From NCBI GenBank assembly GCA_040398465.1, contig JBBAUA010000017.1, positions 1 to 64,000 of the forward strand: DNA of 64,000 bases, in the 5' to 3' direction. The translations under genes and the position numbers were made by a program. The DNA is from UBA7672 sp040398465 (GTDB lineage Bacteria; Pseudomonadota; Alphaproteobacteria; Caulobacterales; Hyphomonadaceae). Position 1 is the first letter of the stretch, and the number at the start of each line of letters is the position of its first letter. The notes under the pieces were generated by a model, which was not told the origin of the DNA, made no database searches, and saw nothing but the letters and a program-made list of their open reading frames with translations. Of this stretch, positions 43,824 to 52,932 are shown one piece after another.

Positions 43824-44612
43824 TTACCGCCCCCTGAACTCTCCCCGACGCCGCTCGCCCACCGCCTTCACCCCCTCGCGAAAATCGTCCGTCTTCATCA
43901 GCCACTGCTGCTCGACGAACTCATGGTCCGTCTGCGCCCGCACTGCGGCTGCAAGATCGCCCCGCAACGTCTTCCGGGTCGAGCGCACCGCCAGCGGCGC
44001 ATTCTCCGCGATCGCCCCCGCCACCGCCGTCGCCCGCACCATCAGCTGATCCAGCGGCGCCACCTCGTCCACCAGCCCCATCGCCACCGCCGCCTCCGCA
44101 TCGAAGCGATCGCCGGTCAGGAACATCCGCGCTGCATGTTGCCGCCCGACCAGCCGGGGCAGGGTGTAGGTCAGCCCGAAGCCCGGATGAAATCCCAGCT
44201 TGGTGAAGTTCGCCGCGAACCGCGCCTCCGGCGCCGCCACGCGAAAATCCCCCACAAGCGCGAGCCCCAACCCCGCGCCAACCGCCGCGCCCTGCACAGC
44301 GACAACGATCGGCAACTCCGTCGAGAACAACCGCACCGCCTGATCATAAAGCGGATTTCCCGCAGCCGCGTCCTTCGCCGCAATCCCGATCTCATCCGCC
44401 CGCCGCGTGAGATCAGCCCCCGAACAGAAAACCTTCCCCGCCGTCGCCAGCACGACAGCCCGCGTCACGCCATCCCTGTCGAGCCCCTCCAGCACGTCCG
44501 CGAGGTCGCGCATCAGGTCAACACTCACCGCATTGATCGGCGGTTTGTCGATCGTGACGGTGGCGACGAACCCGTCGCGCGCGATGTGAATATCGCCATT
44601 GCGGTCCGTCAT
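43824..44612 (-). CDS. Enoyl-CoA hydratase/isomerase family protein
   Basis: 262-residue crotonase-fold enzyme. Oxyanion-hole segments KVFCSGADLTRRAD and VQGAAVGAGLGLALVGDFRVAA are intact. The position of the second catalytic Glu region reads LGFHPGFGLTYTLPRLVG, without acid residues, so simple hydration is unlikely; a substrate-specific isomerase, hydrolase or lyase activity is possible. It lies five bases after an SDR gene on the same strand. Confidence 0.87.
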   Translation of the reverse strand: MTDRNGDIHIARDGFVATVTIDKPPINAVSVDLMRDLADVLEGLDRDGVTRAVVLATAGKVFCSGADLTRRADEIGIAAKDAAAGNPLYDQAVRLFSTELPIVVAVQGAAVGAGLGLALVGDFRVAAPEARFAANFTKLGFHPGFGLTYTLPRLVGRQHAARMFLTGDRFDAEAAVAMGLVDEVAPLDQLMVRATAVAGAIAENAPLAVRSTRKTLRGDLAAAVRAQTDHEFVEQQWLMKTDDFREGVKAVGERRRGEFRGR

Positions 44613-44617
44613 GCTGC

Positions 44618-45424
44618 CTACCCCAGGAAACGTTCGCGAATGCCTTTCCGGAACGCCTCGACGCCTGCCGCGAGCCGCTGGCCATAGGTCGCCCGCGCAT
44701 CATCACCCGCCACAAACGTCACGCGATCGCTCGTATCGGTCACGGCGGCATAAGCCTCCTCGGCGATCTTCTCCGCGGTTGATCCGCCCGAGCGGCGCTC
44801 CGGATCCATGAACGCCTTCATCGTCTTGCCGATCGCTTCCATGTAAGCCGGATGCGGCGTCATCACGAGCGAGCGGCTGGCGAAGTCCGTCGCGATCCCG
44901 CCCGGCGCCAGCGTGCGCACCTTGATGCTGAACGGTGCAAGCTCATACGCAAGGCTCTCGCTCCAGCCTTCCAGCGCCCACTTGGTCGCGTGATAGACCG
45001 AGTTGAACGGGAAGGTGACCAGCCCGCCAATCGACGTCGTCGTCAGGATCATGCCGCTCGTCTGCGCGCGCAGGGCAGGCAGGAAAGCCTGCGTCACGCG
45101 CATCACGCCGAGCAGGTTGGTGTCCAGCTGCGTCTGCAACTGCTCGTCGGTTGCGCCCTCGAACGCCCCCGCCAGCCCATACCCCGCATTGTTGAACACC
45201 ACATCCACCGGCCCAAGCGCCAGCGCCTTCGCCGCGGTCTCCTTGATCTGCACGGCGTTGGTCACGTCCAGCGGCAGAAGCGTCACGCCCGGAATGGCGG
45301 CAAGGTCGGACTTCGAAGGATCGCGCATCGTCGCGATCACCTTCCAGCCTTTAGAGGCGAACAGCTTGGCCGAGGCATAGCCGAGTCCGGTGGATGCGCC
45401 TGTGATGAAAATGGTCTGGGTCAT
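44618..45424 (-). CDS. Short-chain dehydrogenase
   Basis: 268-residue classical SDR: TGASTGLGYASAK, NNAGYGLAG, Ser in TTTSIGGL, Tyr-x3-Lys in YHATK, and PGGIATDF. It resembles the oxidoreductases with broad carbonyl or steroid substrates. It is the first gene of a two-gene operon with the hydratase, behind a perfect 20-bp inverted repeat (45453-45472). Confidence 0.92.
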   Translation of the reverse strand: MTQTIFITGASTGLGYASAKLFASKGWKVIATMRDPSKSDLAAIPGVTLLPLDVTNAVQIKETAAKALALGPVDVVFNNAGYGLAGAFEGATDEQLQTQLDTNLLGVMRVTQAFLPALRAQTSGMILTTTSIGGLVTFPFNSVYHATKWALEGWSESLAYELAPFSIKVRTLAPGGIATDFASRSLVMTPHPAYMEAIGKTMKAFMDPERRSGGSTAEKIAEEAYAAVTDTSDRVTFVAGDDARATYGQRLAAGVEAFRKGIRERFLG

Positions 45425-45452
45425 GTGTCGCTGTCCTCCACGTCAAACGCCG

Positions 45453-45472
45453 ATGTGAGTAAACGCTCACAT
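45453..45472. promoter_or_regulatory. 20-bp inverted-repeat operator upstream of the SDR/hydratase operon
   Basis: ATGTGAG (45453-45459) and CTCACAT (45466-45472) are perfect arms around TAAACG. The symmetry and length fit a TetR-type operator. It lies 29 bases upstream of the SDR start, where it would block transcription, and 20 bases after the acyl-CoA dehydrogenase stop. The cognate regulator is not evident. Confidence 0.6.
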
Positions 45473-45492
45473 TCTCGCGCGCGGTGCAAGAG

Positions 45493-46659
<1,167 letters not shown>

Positions 46660-46742
46660 GTCCCATCTCCCGCAGGTCTGACGCCGATGCAGCGAGGATG
46701 GACCTGCGTGGGAGGGAAGGGAAGTGGCGCCGGCAAGCGCGC

Positions 46743-46855
46743 CCTCGTCCTTCGAGACGGCCTACGGCCTCTTTTGGATGATGGCTCCTCGGGGGTCGTG
46801 CTGCTTGTGAGGCCTCAACCTGGGGAGCCGCGAAGCGGCGTCTCGAAGGACGAGG
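46743..46855. repeat. Second inverted pair of about 43-bp palindromic repeats
   Basis: A leftward unit (46784-46743) ends GTCTCGAAGGACGAGG, and a rightward unit (46813-46855) runs from CCTCAACCTGGGGAGCC through GCGAAGCGGC to the same GTCTCGAAGGACGAGG. The 16-base outer ends are identical and inverted. The architecture (CCTC...GAGC...GCGAAGC...GTCKCGAA...GAGG) matches the pair at 10251-10373. It fills most of the 222-base gap between two leftward genes. Confidence 0.8.
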
Positions 46856-46881
46856 CCGGGTTCAAAAACGTATCAACGCGC

Positions 46882-47916
46882 CTACAAGCCCAACCGATAA
46901 AACCTGTTCGCCGTCCCGAAGAATAGCTCGCGCTTCTCGTCCGCACTCGCGCCACTCGCAACCCGCTTCAGCGCATTCCACAGCGTCGGGTAATCACAAC
47001 TCACCTCATCCACCGGGAAGTTGCTCTCGAACATCGCGCGCTTTGCGCCGAACGCCTCGATGCTTGTTTCGATATACGGCCCCCACTCCTTCGCCAGCTG
47101 CTCCGACGGCGCCCGCATCTCCGACAGCATCGACGGGAAATTGCAGAACGGCATCGCCAGCCCGCCCAGTTTCACATGCACATTTTCACACTGCGCCAGC
47201 GCGCGGATATTCTCGCGCCACACGCCAAACCGTTCCGGAAGCTTGCCCGCATAGCTCGCAAGCCCCAGAGGCGTGCCGACATGGTCCAGCACGATCGGCG
47301 TCCCTGAAAACTGCCGCGCCAGGTCGACCAGCTCCGGCAATTGCGGCTCCATCATCCAAGCATCGAACGACAGTCCGCGCTTGCCCAGCTCCGCAAAGCC
47401 CTCGCGAAACTTACGCTCCATCATCACGCCCGGCGGATTGCGGTTCAGCGGCCCCAGCACGCCAGCATCCGCATCGTAGGAGTTCGACCGCCTTATGCCC
47501 TTGAACCGTGCGCCGCCCGCCGCGATGTGCGCATCCAGCACGCGCCCGACCTCCGCCCCCTGCAACAGCTCCGCCGTCGAGACAATCCCCGCACACGCCA
47601 GCGTCTTGCCATAAAGCCCGCTCGCCGCCATCGCCGCGACACCGTTGACGAACTCCGTCTCGCCCACGCACTTCATCTCGGCCGGCCCCTCGACGCGATA
47701 CATCGACCGGCATTCGAGATAGACCGTCGCCACGATGTTGTGCCCGCTGCCGGTGTCCTCCAGCAGCTGGTCCAGCAGGTAGTGACCCTTTCGATAGCTG
47801 ATGTGCTCGAACGGATGCACCGGCGGCGGGATGAGATGCATCACCGGCCGCCGATCCCACAGATGATGATGCGGATCGATGATCGGCAGGTCGGGTTCGA
47901 TGATCGCTTCAGGCAT
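46882..47916 (-). CDS. Amidohydrolase-2 family hydrolase (PDC-lactonase-like)
   Basis: 344-residue TIM-barrel metal hydrolase of the COG3618 group. Metal motif DPHHHLWD near the N-terminus, later His in VLDHVGTPLG, and the catalytic Asp in FESNFPVDEVS. Relatives act on 2-pyrone-4,6-dicarboxylate, other lactones or gamma-carboxymuconolactone-type intermediates; the substrate is not deducible. The start at 47916 (MPEAIIEPDLPI) is preceded by GGGGAAG. Its acyl-CoA and SDR neighbours suggest catabolism of a ring compound (inference). Confidence 0.85.
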   Translation of the reverse strand: MPEAIIEPDLPIIDPHHHLWDRRPVMHLIPPPVHPFEHISYRKGHYLLDQLLEDTGSGHNIVATVYLECRSMYRVEGPAEMKCVGETEFVNGVAAMAASGLYGKTLACAGIVSTAELLQGAEVGRVLDAHIAAGGARFKGIRRSNSYDADAGVLGPLNRNPPGVMMERKFREGFAELGKRGLSFDAWMMEPQLPELVDLARQFSGTPIVLDHVGTPLGLASYAGKLPERFGVWRENIRALAQCENVHVKLGGLAMPFCNFPSMLSEMRAPSEQLAKEWGPYIETSIEAFGAKRAMFESNFPVDEVSCDYPTLWNALKRVASGASADEKRELFFGTANRFYRLGL

Positions 47917-47972
47917 GGAGGCTTCCCCGCTTTTGACGCGGACCATCGGGCAAATTCACGGTGATGGAAAGT

Positions 47973-48614
47973 CTACTCCAGCCCCTTGCGCTCGCGATAC
48001 CACGCGACAAACGCCTTCGCCCGCGCACCGGCCTCCGCCTCAACCTCGTTCCAGCCGAACGCATAGCGCGCCGCAAAGGTCGACAGGCCCCAGTCGGTAT
48101 ACTGCTGCACGTGATGAATCTCGTGCGCCCAGAGCGCCAGGCTCGAGACATAGCTCTCGTCCTTGAACACCACCGTGTCGATCAGCGTCACCGCCGCCGC
48201 ACGCCCGTTGCGGATGGCAAAGCCCGCCAGCCCCGCCTGGCTCGTGTCGCCGATCGTGTAGCGCACATTCTCCAGCAGCTCAGCCGGATAGAACGGGATC
48301 AGTTCGCGTTTCACTTCCTCGGGGATCGGCTTCGAATCCGGCCGCACCGTATCGCGTGACCGCTGCAGCGCCGCCGCCAGCGTCTGCGACACAACATTGC
48401 CGGTATACTGCGTCTGCACCTGCATGAAGCCGCGCGTGAAGTTGGTCAGGTGGCCGCTGACGGTCGGCTTCACTGGAGCAGACGTGGTGGAATTCGGCGC
48501 CGCCGGGCGCGGCGAAACTCCGCTGGCGCCCGCCGCGTTCGCGCCGGTCTGCGCCGCCACAGGCGCCGCGCCCACGATCAGGGCGGCGAGGGCAAGCAGC
48601 ACAGGTCGAAGCAT
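47973..48614 (-). CDS. Secreted DUF4157-like protein with HExxH motif
   Basis: 213-residue exported protein with a signal peptide (MLRPVLLALAALIVGAAPVAAQ). A Pro/Ala/Ser linker (about 22-55) precedes a domain that contains LWAHEIHHVQQYTDWGLSTFAARYAFGWNEVEAEA, the HExxH plus downstream Glu pattern of DUF4157 (eCIS core-domain-type) zinc metallopeptidase-like proteins. It is probably a periplasmic peptidase or a toxin-like enzyme. It is divergent from the TIR gene with 140 bases between, so a shared function is possible but unproven. Confidence 0.8.
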   Translation of the reverse strand: MLRPVLLALAALIVGAAPVAAQTGANAAGASGVSPRPAAPNSTTSAPVKPTVSGHLTNFTRGFMQVQTQYTGNVVSQTLAAALQRSRDTVRPDSKPIPEEVKRELIPFYPAELLENVRYTIGDTSQAGLAGFAIRNGRAAAVTLIDTVVFKDESYVSSLALWAHEIHHVQQYTDWGLSTFAARYAFGWNEVEAEAGARAKAFVAWYRERKGLE

Positions 48615-48754
48615 GGATTCCCCAACACGCTGGAGTGGATGCCGTTGAAATGCCGGATCGCCCATGAATGCGCCGTGAATGTGGCGAGGCGTTCTTCTGC
48701 GTCCCGCATGACAGCCGCCGCAGGCGTTGCTACGGAGGTGAGGGGAGATTCGCC

Positions 48755-49438
48755 ATGGCCCACCTTTTCATTTCGCATTCGACGCGCGACGGCGCCCCCA
48801 TCGCCCAGCAGCTGTCCGCCGCCCTCGAAGCCGCCGGCCACCGCTGCTGGATCGCCCCGCGCGACGTGAAGCCCGGCGTGCCCTATCCCGGCCAGATCGT
48901 CACCGCGATCGAAGCCAGCGCCGGCCTCGTCCTGCTGGTCACGCCCGCCGCCAACGAAAGCCCCGACGTGCTGCAGGAAATCCAGCTCGCCTCCACCGCG
49001 CGCAAGACCATCGCGCCCGTCATCGTCTCCGGCTGCGCCCCGGGCGCGGACCTGCGCTACTTTCTCGGCGTCCGCCACCAGATCCCATGGACCAGCGCAT
49101 CGGCCACCGCCACTGACCTGCTGCGCTCGTTTCCAACCGGCAGCGCGTGGGCGCCGTCTCTGGGTCAGATCGCCAGCGCGGCCGCGACGGCCGCCCCGAA
49201 CGCGACTGAACGCTGCGATGTCTTCATGATCGCCCACGGGCCAAGCAAGATAAACGTCATCAAGGTCCTGCGCGAATACACCGGCGGCGGTCTCGCCGAG
49301 ACCAAGATGTTGATCGAGAGCAACCTCCCGCCTATCCGTGTCGGCCACGGCATGCTCCGCTCCCGCGCCGAAGCGATGGTGACGGACCTCACGGCGCAAG
49401 GTGCAACAATGATGCCGCTGGCGGCGCACAAGTCGTAG
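48755..49438 (+). CDS. TIR-domain protein fused to a ribosomal L7/L12 C-terminal-like domain
   Basis: 227-residue two-domain cytoplasmic protein. Residues 1-126 are a TIR domain: HLFISHSTRDGAPIAQQLSAALEAAGHRCWIAPRDVKPGVPY is the classic beta-A to alpha-A/BB region, and SPDVLQEIQLA places Glu75 where NADase TIRs have their catalytic Glu; RYFLGVRHQIPW matches the YFLSSTHWLD-type end of this TIR group. A linker (127-152) leads to 153-222, CDVFMIAHGPSKINVIKVLREYTGGGLAETKMLIES and so on, which aligns with the L7/L12 C-terminal domain (DVILKAAGANKVAVIKAVR). GGGGAG precedes the ATG at 48755. TIR proteins often act in antiphage NAD depletion; the L7/L12-like part, which contacts translation GTPases in ribosomes, could be a sensor or adaptor (inference). 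Confidence 0.88.
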   Translation: MAHLFISHSTRDGAPIAQQLSAALEAAGHRCWIAPRDVKPGVPYPGQIVTAIEASAGLVLLVTPAANESPDVLQEIQLASTARKTIAPVIVSGCAPGADLRYFLGVRHQIPWTSASATATDLLRSFPTGSAWAPSLGQIASAAATAAPNATERCDVFMIAHGPSKINVIKVLREYTGGGLAETKMLIESNLPPIRVGHGMLRSRAEAMVTDLTAQGATMMPLAAHKS

Positions 49439-49445
49439 GCCTTGC

Positions 49446-50006
49446 TCACGGCCCTTGGCGGCGCGCCGCCCAGGCCTCCGCTCGCTGCTGGCACGCCCGT
49501 ATCCAGGCCGACTTGTGATCGTTATACGCCATCGAGTTGTCGGGATGCGCCGCTGCCGCCTCGCGCTTGATCGTCTCGTATGCCTGCGCCTCCTCGGAGT
49601 GCGCGAGGAGATAGTGGCGGAAGGCAAGCTGGCGGGCGATGTTCGCGTTTCCCTCCGCGTAGAAGTGGACATGGAACACCCGCTTCCCGTCGCGCTCCAG
49701 CACGCAGTAACGCCGCCCCTCGATCCCGAACGCGCCACGCCACAGATAGCCCAGCGCCTCGACATCAGCCCGTCGCGCCTCAAGCGCCTCAAGGCTCCGC
49801 ACCACCGGCATCAGGTCCACGACAGGCTTCGCCGCGATGCCGCGAAGGGCCGTCGATCCGATGTGATGCGCCGCGATCAGATTGTCTCCCAGCGCGCCGG
49901 CCAGCCGCGCGCCCTCCGCAGCCGCCATCTCCGCCCATGCCGGATCATGCCGCGCGAGCAATACGCGCGTCGCATCGGCTATGCGTGCCGCGCGCTCATC
50001 CGCCAT
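49446..50006 (-). CDS. GrpB/UPF0157 nucleotidyltransferase-fold protein
   Basis: 186-residue protein with the UPF0157 signature HHIGSTALRGIAAKPVVDLMPVV and FHVHFY...RQLAFRHYLLAH. The family has a polymerase-beta-like nucleotidyltransferase fold and is sometimes fused to dephospho-CoA kinase; its reaction is unknown. It starts inside the end of uvrC (11-base overlap, same strand), so it is translationally coupled to uvrC, and it is convergent with the TIR gene seven bases away. Confidence 0.88.
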   Translation of the reverse strand: MADERAARIADATRVLLARHDPAWAEMAAAEGARLAGALGDNLIAAHHIGSTALRGIAAKPVVDLMPVVRSLEALEARRADVEALGYLWRGAFGIEGRRYCVLERDGKRVFHVHFYAEGNANIARQLAFRHYLLAHSEEAQAYETIKREAAAAHPDNSMAYNDHKSAWIRACQQRAEAWAARRQGP

Positions 50007-52146
50007 GGAAGAAATCGTAGATCCGCCGCGCGAGAGCCTCGTTCACACCCTCGACGGTCTGCAGGTCCGCCATCGTCGCGCGGCTCACGCCCTTGGCCGA
50101 GCCGAACCGGTTCAGCAGCGCCTTCTTCCGCCGCACGCCAACGCCCGCAATTTCATCCAGCGGGTTCTGCCCTGTAATCGCCGCTGACCTCTTTGCGCGA
50201 TGCGCTCCGATCGCCCACCGGTGCGCCTCGTCGCGCAGCCGCTGCAGGTAGTACAGGGCAGGGTCGTTCGGCGGCAGCTGGAACGGCGCGCGCCCCGGCC
50301 GGAAGAACTGCTCCCGCCCCGCATTCCGATCCGGCCCCTTCGCAATGGCCACGAGATTCAGCTCGCCCGGCTTGAACCCCACCGCTTCAGTCGCCTCACG
50401 CGCCGCCGACAACTGCCCCAGCCCGCCATCGATCAACACCAGATCCGGCCACGCGTCCGGCCGTCGTCCTCCCTCGGTCCGAAGGACAGGGGGAGGTGGA
50501 TCGCTCGCACTGGCGAGCGAGACGGAGGGGGGCTCACCTTCAGCATCGGAGGGATGCAACGGATCGACAGCAGGAGCATTCAACTCCTCCCACTCCTTCC
50601 GAAGCCGCGCAAACCTGCGCCGCATCACCTCGCGCATCATGCCGTAGTCATCGCCCGGCTCGAGATCGACATCGCGGATGTTGAACTTGCGGTACGCGTT
50701 CTTCTCGAACCCGTCTGGCCCTGCCACCACCATGCCACCCACCATGTTGGTTCCCATGATGTGGCTGTTGTCGTAGACCTCGATGCGCTTCGGCGCCTCG
50801 GCCAGATCAAACACCTTCTGCACCGCCCCGAAGATCTTCTGCTGACTTTGCGTCTCCGCCAGCTTCCGGCCCAGCGCCTCGCGCGCATTCAACGTCGCCT
50901 GCGCCACGATCCCGCGCTTCTCGCCGCGCTGCGGCGTGCGAATCTCCACCTTGTGCTCGGCCTTCATCTCGAGCGCATCGGTCATCAGGTCCCACTCCTC
51001 GATCTCGCGATTGAGCAGGATCAGCTTCGGCACAGGCTTGTCGTCATAGAACTGCGCGATGAACGCCGTCAGCACCTGCTCTGGCGTGTCGTCGCGATCG
51101 TGCTTGGGATACCACACGGTCGCGCCCCAATTCTGTCCCGCGCGGAAGAAGAAGGCCTGCACCGCAGACGCCCCCGCCTCGGAGTGGATGGCGAACACAT
51201 CCGCCTCCACCAGCCCGTCCGGATTGACGCTTTGCGATTGCCGTACAGACGACAGCGCGCGAATGCGATCCCGCAACGCGCCCGCGCGCTCATAGTCCAT
51301 GTTCTGCGCCGCGCGCTCCATCTGCGCCACCAGCTGCTCCTGCAGCGTCTCGGCGTCGCCATTGAGAAACCGCTCAGCTTCCCGGACAAGATCGCGATAC
51401 TCGTCCAGCGGGATCAACCCGGTGCACGGCGCCGAGCACCGTCCCATCTGGTGCAGCATACACGGTCGCGACCGCGTCGCGTAGATATTGTCCGTACACG
51501 TCCGCAGCAGGAACGCCTTCTGCAAAGTGTCGATTGTCTGGTCCACCGCTCCCGCCGAAGCAAACGGCCCGAAGTACTTCCCCTTGATCCGCTTTGCCCC
51601 GCGATGCTTCAGCGCCTGCGGTGCTTCGTGATCTTCGCGAATGAGAATGTGCGGAAACGTCTTGTCATCCCGCAGGATGATGTTGAACCGCGGCTTCAGT
51701 TTCTTGATGAGGTTGGCTTCAAGCAGCAGCGCTTCGGTCTCGCTCGCCGTGACGACAAACTCCATCGTCCGCGTCAGCGAGATCATCCGCGCGATGCGCT
51801 GCGTCTGCCCGCCGATCTTGGCATAGTTCGAAACCCGCGCCTTCAGGTTCCGCGCCTTGCCGACATACAGCAGCTCAAGGTTCTCGCCGAACATCCGGTA
51901 GACCCCCGGCTTGCCCGGCAACCGGCTCACCTGGTCGCGGATGATGTCAGGTCCCGACATCCGCTTCTTCTTCATCCCGTCAGCGGAATCAATCTCGACC
52001 CCAGAGGAAATCTCCTCCGTCTCCATCTCGATTGGCTCGGGCAGGTCGTCCGCCCCGTCGCCGGAATCGTCGAACGTGTCGTCGGCTGCATCCTCACGCA
52101 ACTTTTCCGGCGCATCTTCGGGGATTTTGGGGTCGTCCGATTCCAT
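49996..52146 (-). CDS. uvrC: UvrABC excinuclease subunit C, with a palindromic-repeat insert
   Basis: 716-residue nucleotide-excision repair nuclease. After an acidic N-terminal extension (about 1-60) comes the GIY-YIG nuclease (GKPGVYRMF...LLYVGKARNLKARVSNY), the Cys-bearing linker, the UVR motif (LVAQMERAAQNMDYERAGALRDRI, about 272-295), the RNase H-like second nuclease (IEVYDNSHIMGTNMVGGMV and WPDLVLIDGG) and a C-terminal helix-hairpin-helix pair. Residues about 525-563 (APAVDPLHPSDAEGEPPSVSL and on) are a Pro/Ser-rich insert just ahead of DLVLIDGG, encoded by palindromic DNA (separate entry). The ATG at 52146 is preferred to one 42 bases upstream. Confidence 0.95.
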   Translation of the reverse strand: MESDDPKIPEDAPEKLREDAADDTFDDSGDGADDLPEPIEMETEEISSGVEIDSADGMKKKRMSGPDIIRDQVSRLPGKPGVYRMFGENLELLYVGKARNLKARVSNYAKIGGQTQRIARMISLTRTMEFVVTASETEALLLEANLIKKLKPRFNIILRDDKTFPHILIREDHEAPQALKHRGAKRIKGKYFGPFASAGAVDQTIDTLQKAFLLRTCTDNIYATRSRPCMLHQMGRCSAPCTGLIPLDEYRDLVREAERFLNGDAETLQEQLVAQMERAAQNMDYERAGALRDRIRALSSVRQSQSVNPDGLVEADVFAIHSEAGASAVQAFFFRAGQNWGATVWYPKHDRDDTPEQVLTAFIAQFYDDKPVPKLILLNREIEEWDLMTDALEMKAEHKVEIRTPQRGEKRGIVAQATLNAREALGRKLAETQSQQKIFGAVQKVFDLAEAPKRIEVYDNSHIMGTNMVGGMVVAGPDGFEKNAYRKFNIRDVDLEPGDDYGMMREVMRRRFARLRKEWEELNAPAVDPLHPSDAEGEPPSVSLASASDPPPPVLRTEGGRRPDAWPDLVLIDGGLGQLSAAREATEAVGFKPGELNLVAIAKGPDRNAGREQFFRPGRAPFQLPPNDPALYYLQRLRDEAHRWAIGAHRAKRSAAITGQNPLDEIAGVGVRRKKALLNRFGSAKGVSRATMADLQTVEGVNEALARRIYDFFHGG
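50467..50535. repeat. Palindromic element inside uvrC
   Basis: Two hairpins lie in frame within uvrC. One is CCTCCC (50468-50473) with GGGAGG (50491-50496), enclosing GTCC/GGAC around GAA. The other is TCGCTCGC (50501-50508) with GCGAGCGA (50513-50520) around ACTG. They encode a Pro/Ser-rich protein stretch with no role in the UvrC fold. The sequence looks like an intergenic small palindromic repeat rather than coding DNA. Confidence 0.7.
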
Positions 52147-52337
52147 GCCGCATAGGTAGGGCGCCCCGGCCCTCGGTTCAAACGCCATTGCCCCGGCCTG
52201 CTGATAATGGTCTGTCAGCAGCGGGCGGCACGAAAAATGGGGCTGTACCCATTGTCACGCGCTTCGCGCTTGCCGTCGCCGCGACTGCCGATAGACTCTA
52301 TCTGCCGCGCTCGGCGGCGTGCAATTGGGGACATCAC

Positions 52338-52868
52338 ATGAAACGCACTCTCCTTGCCGCGGCGGGCGGACTGGGCGCTGCAGCGCTTCTTGCGCCCGCA
52401 GCCTCCGCGCAGGTCTACGCCGGCGCCGGAGCAACGATCTTTACCGCTGAAGCAAGCGGCGAGGATGTCGCCCTCGGCGCGATCCTTGGCCGCGCGGGCT
52501 TCAAGGCGAATACCTTCTTTGGCTTCGAGGGCGAGTTCGCCATCGGCATCCAGGACGACAATTTCGACGTGCTCGGCCAGGAAGTCAGCGTCGGCCTCGA
52601 CAGCGAGTACGGCGTGTTCGCCGTCGGCTGGCTGCCAATCCCGCTGGTCGGCGATGTGTTCGCGCGCGCTGGCTACGCCGATCTGTCAATCGAGGCCGAT
52701 CTCAACGGCACAACGATCGCCTCAGAGGACGGCGCTGGCCTCGCTTACGGCGCCGGCATTGCGCTGAGCCAGATCCCCTTCACCAAGCTTCGCCTGGAAT
52801 ACACCCGCTACGAGCCCGACGATGGTGAGATCGACGCGTTCAGCCTCTCGGCCCTGTTCCAGTTCTGA
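52338..52868 (+). CDS. Small outer-membrane beta-barrel protein
   Basis: 176-residue exported protein (signal peptide to ASA-QVYAG, about residue 23) made of alternating beta strands such as YAGAGATIFTAEASGEDVALGAILGRAGFKAN and YGVFAVGWLPIPLVGDVFARAGYADL. It ends in SALFQF, with the terminal Phe recognised by the BAM machinery. It resembles OmpA/opacity-like eight-stranded porins without a peptidoglycan domain. GGGGA precedes the ATG. Confidence 0.85.
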   Translation: MKRTLLAAAGGLGAAALLAPAASAQVYAGAGATIFTAEASGEDVALGAILGRAGFKANTFFGFEGEFAIGIQDDNFDVLGQEVSVGLDSEYGVFAVGWLPIPLVGDVFARAGYADLSIEADLNGTTIASEDGAGLAYGAGIALSQIPFTKLRLEYTRYEPDDGEIDAFSLSALFQF

Positions 52869-52932
52869 GCGACGCACGCTCAGCGCAGTTGGAGACAACA
52901 CGGCCCGCCGCCAAGGCGGGCAGTTTCCGTTT

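Noticed and set aside
50200..52155. 651-codon open frame on the plus strand opposite uvrC
   Set aside because: Composition is low-complexity Arg/His/Leu with no domain; uvrC on the minus strand is fully convincing.
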